Assembly: GCA_028292745.1 (NCBI GenBank)
Contig: JAQGLT010000098.1
Span: 1 to 46,341 of the forward strand
Reading direction: 5' to 3'
Length of the DNA stretch: 46,341 nucleotides
Source of the DNA: Polaromonas sp.
GTDB lineage: Bacteria > Pseudomonadota > Gammaproteobacteria > Burkholderiales > Burkholderiaceae_C
Shown here: in pieces, positions 6,461-14,371 of the stretch
Position numbering within the stretch: position 1 is the first letter of the stretch
Layout of the letters: each line of letters opens with the position of its first letter
The notes under the pieces: generated by a model
Databases searched by the model: none
What the model saw: the letters and a program-made list of their open reading frames with translations, nothing else
What the model was told of the DNA's origin: nothing
Translations under genes and position numbers: made by a program

Positions 6461-8920
6461 ATGATGAAGAAATCCAGACTGGTGATGATTGGCAACGGCA
6501 TGGCCGGCGTGCGCGCGCTGGAGGAACTGCTGAAGATTGCGCCCGAGCTCTACGACATCACCGTGTTCGGCGCCGAGCCGCACCCGAACTACAACCGCAT
6601 CCTGCTCTCGCCGGTGCTGGCCGGCGAGCAGACGCTGGACGAGATCATCCTCAACGACTGGTCCTGGTACACGGACAACCGCATCACGCTGCACGCCGGC
6701 TGGAACGTCACCGACGTGGACCGGGTGCGCCGCGTGGTGCATGCCAGCAACGCCGCTGGCGAAAAAATCAGCGCCGAGTATGACCGGCTGGTCATGGCGA
6801 CCGGCTCCAACCCCTTCATCCTGCCGGTTCCCGGCAAAGACTTGGACGGCGTGCTGGCCTACCGCGACATCGCCGACACCCAGGCGATGATCGACGCCGC
6901 GCAGGTCTACAAGCATGCGGTCGTCATCGGCGGCGGCCTGCTGGGGCTGGAAGCGGCCAACGGCCTGATGAAGCGCGGCATGCAGGTCACGGTGGTGCAT
7001 GTCATGCCGACGCTGATGGAGCGCCAGCTCGATGAAGTCGCCGGCAAGCTGCTGCAGAAATCGCTGGTCGAGCGCGGCATGAAATTTTTGATCGGCGCGC
7101 AGACCCAGGAACTCGTGGGCGGCGGCGGCGCAGACGGCCGGCGCGTCACGGCGGTCCGCTTCAAGGACGGCAGCGAAGTGCCGGCCGACCTGGTCTGCAT
7201 GGCCGTCGGCATCCGCCCCAACACGGCGCTCGCCGAAAAAATGCGCCTGCACGTCAACCGGGGCATCGTGGTGAACGACACGCTGCAGACCACCACCGAC
7301 GCCCGCATCTACGCCGTTGGCGAATGCGCCGCGCACCGGGGCATCGCCTACGGGCTGGTGGCGCCGCTCTTTGAGCAGGGCAAGGTGCTGGCCAACCACC
7401 TGGCGATGTTCGGCATCGGCCGCTACACCGGCTCGCTGACCTCGACCAAGCTCAAGGTCACCGGCATCGACCTGTTCAGCGCCGGCGAGTTCACGGGCGG
7501 GGACGGCACCGAGGAAATCGTCATGAGCGACCCGTTCGGCGGCGTCTATAAAAAGCTGGTCATCAAGGACGACAAGCTGATCGGCGCCTGCCTCTACGGC
7601 GACACGGTGGACGGCAGCTACTACTTCAAGCTGCTGCGCGACGGCCGCAGCGTCTCAGGCATCCGCGACAAGCTGATGTTCGGCGAATCCAACATCGGCG
7701 ACACCGGCCACGAAGGCCACAGCAAGGCCGCCGCCATGCTGGACAGCGACGAGGTCTGCGGCTGCAACGGCGTGAACAAGGGCGCGATCTGCAAGGCCAT
7801 CAAGGAAAAGGGCCTGTTCACGCTGGACGAGGTGCGCAAGCACACCAAGGCCAGCGCCAGCTGCGGCTCGTGCACCGGGCTGGTCGAGCAGATTTTGATG
7901 TTCACCGCCGGCGGCGACTATTCGGCCACGCCCAAGCTCAAGGCCCTGTGCGGCTGCACCGACCACGGCCACCAGGCGGTGCGCGATGCCATCCGCGCCC
8001 ACAAGCTGCTGGCCATCGGCGAGGTGTACCGGTTCATGGACTGGCGCACGCCCAACGGCTGCGCCAGCTGCCGCCCGGCGGTCAACTACTACGTCACCAG
8101 CACCTGGCCCAAGGAGGCCAGGGACGATCCGCAGAGCCGCTACATCAACGAGCGCAGCCATGCCAACATCCAGAAAGACGGCACCTACAGCGTGATCCCG
8201 CGCATGTGGGGTGGCGAAACCTCTGCCTCCGAGCTGCGCCGCATTGCCGACGCGGTGGACAAATACAAGATTCCGACCGTCAAGGTCACCGGCGGCCAGC
8301 GCATCGACCTGCTCGGCGTGAAGAAGGAAGACCTGGTCAACGTCTGGAAGGACATCGGCATGCCGTCGGGCCACGCCTACGCCAAGGCGTTGCGCACGGT
8401 GAAAACCTGCGTGGGCAGCGAATGGTGCCGCATGGGCACGCAGGACTCCACGCAAATGGGCAAGGACCTGGAACGGGCGATGTGGCGCATGTACGCGCCG
8501 CACAAGGTGAAGTTCGCCGTCAGCGGCTGCCCGCGCAACTGTGCCGAGTCGGGCATCAAGGATGTCGGCATCATCGGCGTGGACAGCGGCTGGGAGATGT
8601 ACATCGCCGGCAACGGCGGCATCAAGACCGAGGTGGCGCATTTCTTCACCAAGCTGAAAACCGCCGCCGAGGTGCTCGAATACACCGGCGCCTTCTGCGA
8701 GCTGTACCGCCAGGAAGGCTGGTACCTGGAGCGCACCGTGCACTACGTCAACCGCGTCGGCCTGGACCATGTGAAGAAAAAAATCCTGGATGACCATGAA
8801 GGCCGCAAGGCGCTGTGGGCGCAGCTGCAGTTCGCGCTCGACGGCGAGCCCGACCCGTGGTTCGACTTCAAGGAAGCCGCCGTGGACACGCGCCAGTTCA
8901 TTCCGATCGCGCTGGTTTGA
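6461..8920 (+). CDS. nirB: Assimilatory nitrite reductase (NADH), large subunit
   Basis: Cytoplasmic siroheme enzyme reducing nitrite to ammonium with NirD. It has 819 residues. The N-terminal FAD/NAD(P)H oxidoreductase half starts with VMIGNGMAGVRALEEL and has a second dinucleotide fold VVIGGGLLGLEAANGL. Two BFD-like [2Fe-2S] cysteine clusters follow: CGCNG/CGSC at about 432-475 and CGCTD/CASC at about 496-540. The C-terminal nitrite/sulfite reductase half has the 4Fe-4S/siroheme ligands CVGSEWC (about 649-655) and CPRNC (about 689-693). I chose ATG 6461 because the flavoprotein fold starts there and ACGGGGG lies upstream. The frame is open back to 6236, but that stretch is the promoter and leader. 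Length and motif set are those of a normal complete NirB. Confidence 0.96.
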   Translation: MMKKSRLVMIGNGMAGVRALEELLKIAPELYDITVFGAEPHPNYNRILLSPVLAGEQTLDEIILNDWSWYTDNRITLHAGWNVTDVDRVRRVVHASNAAGEKISAEYDRLVMATGSNPFILPVPGKDLDGVLAYRDIADTQAMIDAAQVYKHAVVIGGGLLGLEAANGLMKRGMQVTVVHVMPTLMERQLDEVAGKLLQKSLVERGMKFLIGAQTQELVGGGGADGRRVTAVRFKDGSEVPADLVCMAVGIRPNTALAEKMRLHVNRGIVVNDTLQTTTDARIYAVGECAAHRGIAYGLVAPLFEQGKVLANHLAMFGIGRYTGSLTSTKLKVTGIDLFSAGEFTGGDGTEEIVMSDPFGGVYKKLVIKDDKLIGACLYGDTVDGSYYFKLLRDGRSVSGIRDKLMFGESNIGDTGHEGHSKAAAMLDSDEVCGCNGVNKGAICKAIKEKGLFTLDEVRKHTKASASCGSCTGLVEQILMFTAGGDYSATPKLKALCGCTDHGHQAVRDAIRAHKLLAIGEVYRFMDWRTPNGCASCRPAVNYYVTSTWPKEARDDPQSRYINERSHANIQKDGTYSVIPRMWGGETSASELRRIADAVDKYKIPTVKVTGGQRIDLLGVKKEDLVNVWKDIGMPSGHAYAKALRTVKTCVGSEWCRMGTQDSTQMGKDLERAMWRMYAPHKVKFAVSGCPRNCAESGIKDVGIIGVDSGWEMYIAGNGGIKTEVAHFFTKLKTAAEVLEYTGAFCELYRQEGWYLERTVHYVNRVGLDHVKKKILDDHEGRKALWAQLQFALDGEPDPWFDFKEAAVDTRQFIPIALV

Positions 8921-8944
8921 TTTCATGAATGATTCACCAGCTAA

Positions 8945-9007
8945 TTTCAAGCAAATAATGCCTGCAGCGCTTATCCCACCTGCGCAAGCAGCTACAAAAG
9001 GAATAGC
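8945..9007 (-). repeat. ATAGCTG dispersed repeat, copy 3
   Basis: On the minus strand it reads GCTATTCCTTTTGTAGCTG, then CTTGCGCAGGTGGGATAAGC, then GCTGCAGGCATTATTTGCTT. It is a near-full member, filling almost all of the 88-base gap between nirB and nirD and ending two bases before the nirD start codon. The nirD ribosome site (AAAGGAAT) is therefore supplied by the repeat. Confidence 0.8.
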
Positions 9008-9008
9008 A

Positions 9009-9431
9009 ATGACCGAATGGACCACCATCTGCCGCGTAGAAGACATTCCGGTGCTCGGCGCGCGCCGGGTGTCGCGCCCCCGGGGCATGGCGGTTGCCGT
9101 GTTCCGCAACAGCGAGGACAAGGTGTTCGCCCTGCTCGACCGCTGCCCGCACAAGGGCGGCCCGCTCAGCCAGGGAATCGTCTTCGGCGAAACCGTCGCC
9201 TGCCCGCTGCACAACACGACCATCGGCCTGGCCGACGGCTGCGCCCGCGCGCCCGATGAAGGCTGCACGCCAAAGTTCGCCTGCAAGGTCGATGCCGGGC
9301 AGGTCTACCTGGACGCGGGCGAGCTGGCCACGCTGGCGCTGGATTTGCAGCCGCCCCGGGCCGGGCCGGGCGCCTCCACGGGCGCGGTCGGCGACCAGAC
9401 CTTCGACGTGCAGGCGCCCCACACCGCGTGA
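9009..9431 (+). CDS. nirD: Nitrite reductase (NADH), small Rieske subunit
   Basis: Small subunit of assimilatory nitrite reductase, 140 residues, with a Rieske-type fold. The family pattern is visible: WTTICRVEDIPVLGARRV at the start, CPHKGGPLSQGIVFGETVACPLH in the centre (given here as CPHKGGPL and CPLHNTTI). NirD proteins in many bacteria keep or lose the cluster ligands; here both a C-x-H and a C-x2-H pair remain, so a [2Fe-2S] cluster is possible. The ATG at 9009 follows AAAGGAA. The stop overlaps the potential GTG 9428 of the next frame, and nasA starts 33 bases later, so nirB-nirD-nasA is one operon. An Ala/Gly-rich C-terminal tail is present. Confidence 0.93.
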   Translation: MTEWTTICRVEDIPVLGARRVSRPRGMAVAVFRNSEDKVFALLDRCPHKGGPLSQGIVFGETVACPLHNTTIGLADGCARAPDEGCTPKFACKVDAGQVYLDAGELATLALDLQPPRAGPGASTGAVGDQTFDVQAPHTA

Positions 9432-9463
9432 AGCCTGAAATGCGCCTGCCCACCGGAGCTGCC

Positions 9464-12379
9464 ATGCTTGAGACGCAATCCACCTGTCCCTACTGCGGCG
9501 TCGGCTGCGGCGTGATCATCGAGTCGCGCGCAAACGAGATCACCGGCGTGCGGGGCGACCCCGACCATCCGGCCAACTTCGGGCGGCTGTGCACCAAGGG
9601 CTCGACCCTGCACCTGACGGCATCCAGCGCGGTGACGCGCCAGACGCGGCTGCTGCATCCGATGCGGCGCGCCCACCGGCATGCGGCGCCCGAGCGGCTG
9701 TCATGGGACGGCGCGCTGGATTTCGCCAGCGAAAGCTTCGCCCGCATCATCGGCGAGCACGGACCGGATGCCGTCGGCTTTTACATTTCAGGCCAGCTGC
9801 TGACCGAGGACTATTACGTCTTCAACAAGCTGGCCAAGGGCCTGATTGGCACCAACAACATCGACAGCAACTCGCGCCTGTGCATGAGCAGCGCGGTGGC
9901 CGGCTACAAGCAGACGCTCGGCGCCGATGCGCCGCCGGCCTGTTATGACGACGTGAACCATGCGCAATGCCTGTTCATCGCCGGCAGCAACACCGCCTTC
10001 GCGCATCCGATCCTGTTCCGGCGCATCGAGGACGCGCGGGCCGCCAACCCGGCGATGAAGATCATCTATGTCGATCCGCGCCGCACCGACACCGCCGAAA
10101 TCGCCGACCTGTATCTGCCTCTCCAGCCCGGCACCGATGTGATGCTGTTCAACGGCATGCTGCACATCATGCTGTGGGAAGGCTGGACCGACGCGGCGTT
10201 CATCGCCGCGCACACCAGCGGCCTGGAGGCGCTCAAGGCCACGGTGCGCGACTGCACCCCCGACCTGGCGGCCCAGACCTGCGGCATCGCCAAGGAAGAC
10301 CTGTTTGAAGCCGCCCGGCTGTTCGCCACCTCGGCCGCCACGCTCAGTCTGTACTGCCAGGGCCTGAACCAGTCGAGCAGCGGCACCGCCAAGAACGCGG
10401 CCCTCATCAACCTGCACCTGGCCACGGCCCAGATCGGCAAGCCCGGCGCCGGGCCGTTTTCCCTCACCGGCCAGCCCAACGCCATGGGCGGGCGCGAGGT
10501 CGGCGGCATGGCCAACCTGATGAGCGGTCACCGCGACCTGGCCAACCCGGCGCACCGGGCCGAAGTCGCCTCGGCCTGGGGCGTGCCCTCGGTCCCCGAC
10601 AAGCCGGGCAAAACGGCGGTCGAGATGTTCCAGGCCGCCGCCGACGGCGAGATCAAGGCGCTGTGGATCGCCTGCACCAATCCGGCGCAGTCCATGCCCG
10701 ACCAGGCCCTGGTGCGACGCGCGCTGGCCCGCGCCGAGCTGGTCATCGTGCAGGAGGCCTTCTCCACCACGGCGACTTGCGACTATGCCGACCTGCTGCT
10801 GCCCGCCACCACCTGGGGCGAAAAGACCGGCACCGTCACCAACAGCGAACGCCGCATCAGCCGGGTGCGGCCCGCCGTGGCGGCGCCGGGCGAGGCGCGG
10901 CACGACTGGTCGATAGCGGTTGATTTTGCAAGGCGGCTGGAGTTGGTACTCCCCGCTCCCGTTTTACTCCCTCCCCCGCTGGGGGAGGGCTGGGGTGGGG
11001 GCAGCACGGTCAACGCTGCCAGCCTGTTCAACTATTCGACAGCCGAATCCATCTGGAACGAGCACCGCGAACTGACGCGCGGACGCGACCTGGACATTAC
11101 CGGCATGAGCTACGCCCTGCTGGAGCAAGCGCCCCAGCAATGGCCGCTGAAGGAGGGCCAGACCGCTGGCCAGGCGCGCCTCTACGAGGACGGCGTATTT
11201 GCCACGGCCGACGGCCGGGCCCGGTTTGCCAACACTGCCTACCAGCCGGTTGCCGAGCCGCGTGAATCGCGTTACCCCTTCTCGCTGACGACAGGCCGCC
11301 TGCGCGACCAGTGGCATGGCATGAGCCGCACCGGCACGCTGGGCCGCCTGTTCGGCCATGTGGCCGAGCCGTGCGTGCAGATGCATGCGCAGGACATGGC
11401 CAGGCGCCTGCTCAAGGACGGCGACCTGGTGCATGTGACCTCCAGGCGCGGCTCCCTCGTCATCCCGGTGCAGGCATGCGCCGAAGTGGGCCTGAGCCAG
11501 GCCTTCATGGCGATGCACTGGGGCGGCGAATACTTGAGCGGCCTGTCCAGCATCGGCCAGCCGCTGGCCGGCGTGAACGCCCTCACCACCTCGGCCCACT
11601 GCCCCACGTCCGGGCAGCCCGAGCTCAAGCATGCGGCCGTCAAGGTCCTGAAGGCCGAACTGCCCTGGTCGCTGCTGGCGATGGCCTGGCTGCCCGAGGA
11701 CGGCGCGCTGGCCGCCCGCGAGCAGCTCAAACCCCTGATGGCGGCTTTCCCCTTTACCAGCTGCGTGCCGTTCTCCAACAACAGGCCGCTGGCCGATCGC
11801 CAGGGCGAACGCACCGGCGTGCTGTTTCGCGCCGCCGCCCACGAGGCGCCCGCCGACGAGTTGCTGGCCCGGCTGGAGCGCATTCTCGGCCTGGACGGCG
11901 CCTACATCCTGCGCTATGCCGACCGCAAGAAAGGCCAGCGCCGCACCGTGCGGCTGGCACGCACCCACGAGCGGGCCGAGCTGACCGGCTTTGTGCTGGC
12001 CGGCGACACCAGCGCCCAGGCCTGGATCACCACGCTGCTGAAGGACGAGCTGCCCGCGCAGGCCTACGGCCGGCTGCTGCTGCTGCCCGGCGCCAAGCCG
12101 CCGGTGGCGGTGCAGTCGCGCGGCCAGCTGGTGTGCAGCTGCCTGAATGTCACCGACAGCGCCATCGACGACCATCTGGCGCGCCTCGGCCCCGGCCTGG
12201 GCCCTGCCGACAGCGACGAGGCGCGCCTGGCCTCGCTGCAGGCGGCGCTGAAATGCGGCACCAATTGCGGCTCGTGCATTCCCGAGCTCAAGCGCCGGCT
12301 GCGCTCGGCGCGCACCGCCATGGCGACCGCCCTGCCCGCCGCGCCGCGCGCGGTCATCCCGATCAAGCAGGTGGCCTGA
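9464..12379 (+). CDS. nasA: Assimilatory nitrate reductase, catalytic subunit
   Basis: Molybdopterin (bis-MGD) and iron-sulfur enzyme reducing nitrate to nitrite in the cytoplasm; 971 residues. The 4Fe-4S ligands are C8, C11, C15 (CPYCGVGC) and C43 (LCTKG). The molybdopterin oxidoreductase body follows (GPDAVGFYISGQLLTEDYY, SRLCMSSAVAGYKQTLG, GQPNAMGGREVGGMANLM), then the molydopterin dinucleotide-binding domain with TGRLRDQWHGMSRTG and the final BFD-like [2Fe-2S] domain (CSCLNVTD...CGTNCGSC, about 890-955). The ATG at 9464 has CGGAGC 7 bases upstream; GTG 9428 would add 12 unconserved residues. A C/G-rich hairpin repeat is inserted in frame at about residues 496-513, adding PAPVLLPPPLGEGWGGG without breaking the frame. 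Confidence 0.95.
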   Translation: MLETQSTCPYCGVGCGVIIESRANEITGVRGDPDHPANFGRLCTKGSTLHLTASSAVTRQTRLLHPMRRAHRHAAPERLSWDGALDFASESFARIIGEHGPDAVGFYISGQLLTEDYYVFNKLAKGLIGTNNIDSNSRLCMSSAVAGYKQTLGADAPPACYDDVNHAQCLFIAGSNTAFAHPILFRRIEDARAANPAMKIIYVDPRRTDTAEIADLYLPLQPGTDVMLFNGMLHIMLWEGWTDAAFIAAHTSGLEALKATVRDCTPDLAAQTCGIAKEDLFEAARLFATSAATLSLYCQGLNQSSSGTAKNAALINLHLATAQIGKPGAGPFSLTGQPNAMGGREVGGMANLMSGHRDLANPAHRAEVASAWGVPSVPDKPGKTAVEMFQAAADGEIKALWIACTNPAQSMPDQALVRRALARAELVIVQEAFSTTATCDYADLLLPATTWGEKTGTVTNSERRISRVRPAVAAPGEARHDWSIAVDFARRLELVLPAPVLLPPPLGEGWGGGSTVNAASLFNYSTAESIWNEHRELTRGRDLDITGMSYALLEQAPQQWPLKEGQTAGQARLYEDGVFATADGRARFANTAYQPVAEPRESRYPFSLTTGRLRDQWHGMSRTGTLGRLFGHVAEPCVQMHAQDMARRLLKDGDLVHVTSRRGSLVIPVQACAEVGLSQAFMAMHWGGEYLSGLSSIGQPLAGVNALTTSAHCPTSGQPELKHAAVKVLKAELPWSLLAMAWLPEDGALAAREQLKPLMAAFPFTSCVPFSNNRPLADRQGERTGVLFRAAAHEAPADELLARLERILGLDGAYILRYADRKKGQRRTVRLARTHERAELTGFVLAGDTSAQAWITTLLKDELPAQAYGRLLLLPGAKPPVAVQSRGQLVCSCLNVTDSAIDDHLARLGPGLGPADSDEARLASLQAALKCGTNCGSCIPELKRRLRSARTAMATALPAAPRAVIPIKQVA
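10949..11001 (+). repeat. C/G-rich hairpin repeat inside nasA
   Basis: Contains CCCTCCCCC-GCT-GGGGGAGGG (10969-10989), a perfect 9-base stem with a 3-base loop, followed by CTGGGGTGGGGG. This block is recognisable as a dispersed repeat of Burkholderiales, usually intergenic. Here it is translated in frame as a Pro/Gly-rich insert of about 17 residues, probably a surface loop of nitrate reductase. Confidence 0.75.
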
Positions 12380-12467
12380 GCGGCGCAATCCGTGCACCAG
12401 CATGGGGCGCCCACACGGCAGCCAGGCGCTTGACAGGAAACCGGCCGACTTCACGGACAATCGCACC

Positions 12468-13373
12468 ATGGGTATCAGCCACTACATCAAAGAAATCGGG
12501 CGCGGCAAGGACGGCGCCCGCTCCCTCTCGCGCGAACAGGCTGCCGACCTGCTGGGCCAGGTGCTCGACGGCGCGGTGACCGACCTGGAAATCGGCGGCT
12601 TTTGCCTGGCCATGCGCATCAAGGGGGAAACACCCGAGGAAATGGCCGGCTTCCTGGACGCCGTTCAGCAGCGCCTGAACCTGCTGCCCGCCAGCGGCAG
12701 CCCGACGGTCGTGCTGCCCAGCTACAACGGCGCCCGCAAGCTGCCGGTCCTCACGCCGCTGCTGGCGCTGCTGCTGGCCCGCGAGGGCATGGCCGTCGTG
12801 GTGCATGGCACGCCCACCGAAAGCAAGCGGGTTTTCTCATCAGAAGTGCTCACAGCGCTTGATGTGCCTGCACTGGCAGCTATCAAACCAATAGCGCCAG
12901 GCGAAGTGGTGTTCGCGCCGACCGAACTGCTCAGCCCGGCGCTCAAGCGGCTGCTCGACGTGCGCCGCGTCGTCGGGCTGCGCAATTCGGCGCACAGCCT
13001 GGTCAAGCTGATGAACCCGGCGGCCGGCAAGTCGCTGGTGGTCAGCAGCTACACCCATCCCGAATACGCCGTGTCGATGGCGGCCACTTTCGCGCTCGTC
13101 GGGGCCAACGCCATGCTGCTGCGCGGCACCGAGGGCGAGGGCGTGGCCGACGCGCGCCGCTCGCCGCAGATGCTCGGCTTCATTGGCGGGCAGCGCACGG
13201 TGGTCCAGGAGGGCCTGCGGGGCACCCTGCCCTCGGTGCCCGACCTGCCCAAGGCCATCGATGCGGCGAGCACGGCAGCCTATATCCGCGCGGTGCTGGC
13301 CGGCACCAGCCCCCTGCCGCCCGCAATCGCGCAGCAGGTGGAACACATCTTGCATCTGGTCCGGCAACTATGA
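12468..13373 (+). CDS. ybiB: YbiB-type DNA-binding glycosyltransferase-like protein (TrpD2)
   Basis: A 301-residue protein of the anthranilate phosphoribosyltransferase-like (TrpD2/YbiB) family. It has the N-terminal helical domain (SREQAADLLGQVLDGAVTDL, EIGGFCLAMRIKGETPEEM) and the glycosyltransferase family 3 body (LPSYNGARKLPVLTPLLALL, VGLRNSAHSLVKLMNP). YbiB of Escherichia coli binds nucleic acid and lacks known transferase activity. The gene commonly sits with nitrate-assimilation genes, but its role there is unknown. The start is ATG 12468 (MGISHYIKEIGRGKDGARS). It overlaps the cobA start by 4 bases (ATGA). A copy of the dispersed repeat is translated in frame at about residues 123-143. 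Confidence 0.9.
   Translation: MGISHYIKEIGRGKDGARSLSREQAADLLGQVLDGAVTDLEIGGFCLAMRIKGETPEEMAGFLDAVQQRLNLLPASGSPTVVLPSYNGARKLPVLTPLLALLLAREGMAVVVHGTPTESKRVFSSEVLTALDVPALAAIKPIAPGEVVFAPTELLSPALKRLLDVRRVVGLRNSAHSLVKLMNPAAGKSLVVSSYTHPEYAVSMAATFALVGANAMLLRGTEGEGVADARRSPQMLGFIGGQRTVVQEGLRGTLPSVPDLPKAIDAASTAAYIRAVLAGTSPLPPAIAQQVEHILHLVRQL
12834..12896 (-). repeat. ATAGCTG dispersed repeat, copy 4, inside ybiB
   Basis: On the minus strand: CGCTATTGGTTTGATAGCTG, then CCAGTGCAGGCACATCAAGC, then GCTGTGAGCACTTCTGATGA. This is an almost full-length member in frame with ybiB, encoding about 20 residues (EVLTALDVPALAAIKPIAPG). Confidence 0.8.
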
Positions 13374-14158
13374 ATATCCCTACTTCCACCGGCGCGAATG
13401 GCACGGTCACCCTGGTCGGCGCTGGCCCGGGCGACCCCGAACTGCTCACCCTCAAGGCGCTCAAGGCGATCCAAAACGCCAGCGTGCTGTTCGTCGATGA
13501 CCTGGTCAGCGACGAGATCGTGGCGTTTGCCGCGCCTGGCGCCCGCATCGTCTATGTCGGCAAGCGCGGCGGCTGCAAGTCCACGCCGCAGGCCTTCATC
13601 GAAAAGCTCATGCTGTCGGCGGCCCGCGAAGGCGAGACCGTTGTTCGCCTCAAGGGCGGCGACCCCTTTATTTTCGGCCGTGGCGGTGAGGAGGTCGAGC
13701 ACCTGCAGGCCGCCGGCATCCAGGTCAACGTCGTCAACGGCATCACCTCTGGCCTGGCGGCGGTGACTTCGCTGGGGGTGCCGCTGACGCACCGCCGGCA
13801 TGCGCACGGCGTGGTGTTCGTCACCGGCCATGCCAAGCCCGGCGACATCGGCACCGACTGGCGCGCCCTGGCCGCCACGGCCCACAGCGCCCGCCTCACG
13901 CTGGTGATCTACATGGGCGTGAGCGGCGCCAAACACATCCAGAACGAATTGCTGGCCGGCCTGCCCGCGGCAACGCCGGTCGCGGTGGTGCAGAACGCCA
14001 CCTTGGCGAGCCAGCGCCACATCACCACCACGCTGGGCGCGCTGGCCGGCGCCATCAGCGAAGCCGGCCTGTCCAGCCCGTCGATCATCGTCGTCGGCGA
14101 CGTGGTCAGCGCGCTGGCGCAGGCAGCGGCGCATCCGCACGCGCGGCGCACCGGCTGA
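13370..14158 (+). CDS. cobA: Uroporphyrinogen-III C-methyltransferase
   Basis: SAM-dependent methyltransferase making precorrin-2 from uroporphyrinogen III, the first step towards siroheme, the cofactor of NirB. It has 262 residues, the stand-alone SUMT length without the CysG dehydrogenase/ferrochelatase domain. Motifs are the N-terminal glycine-rich loop VGAGPGDPELLTLKAL, the SUMT signature VRLKGGDPFIFGRGGEE and GITSGLAAVTSLGVPLTHR. The ATG lies inside the end of ybiB (4-base overlap), so it is translationally coupled. The last two siroheme steps must be encoded elsewhere. Placing it last in the nitrite/nitrate reductase operon ties cofactor supply to demand. Confidence 0.95.
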   Translation: MNIPTSTGANGTVTLVGAGPGDPELLTLKALKAIQNASVLFVDDLVSDEIVAFAAPGARIVYVGKRGGCKSTPQAFIEKLMLSAAREGETVVRLKGGDPFIFGRGGEEVEHLQAAGIQVNVVNGITSGLAAVTSLGVPLTHRRHAHGVVFVTGHAKPGDIGTDWRALAATAHSARLTLVIYMGVSGAKHIQNELLAGLPAATPVAVVQNATLASQRHITTTLGALAGAISEAGLSSPSIIVVGDVVSALAQAAAHPHARRTG

Positions 14159-14221
14159 GCCCAGCCCGCAGGCGCAAATCTTTTCATACGGTCGAGCCGA
14201 AAAAACGAATACCTTCACGAT

Positions 14222-14250
14222 CCCGCCAGTGCTCGTCAAGCCGTGGCGGG
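14222..14250 (+). terminator. Hairpin after cobA, possible transcript end
   Basis: CCCGCCA (14222-14228) pairs with TGGCGGG (14244-14250). No T-run follows directly; CTCACGGG comes next, and a TTTTTTT run appears only 30 bases later (14282-14289). It may protect the 3' end of the nirB-cobA transcript rather than terminate it. Confidence 0.3.
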
Positions 14251-14314
14251 CTCACGGGCACTACCGCCCGGCTACACTTCCGTTTTTTTATATACAGCGC
14301 CACAACGGCCAGCC

Positions 14315-14371
14315 GCTATGCTTTGTATAGCTGCCAGCGCCCGTTCTACCTGCGCCAGAGGCCGATTTGAC
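14315..14371 (+). repeat. ATAGCTG dispersed repeat, copy 5, ending in a start codon
   Basis: Reads GCTATGCTTTGTATAGCTG, then CCAGCGCCCGTTCTACCTGC, then GCCAGAGGCCGATTTGACTT. The perfect GCTAT/ATAGC inverted repeat and the AGGCCGATTTGA end are both intact. The TTG of the terminal ATTTGA is the only plausible start codon of the flavoprotein gene downstream. Confidence 0.8.
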
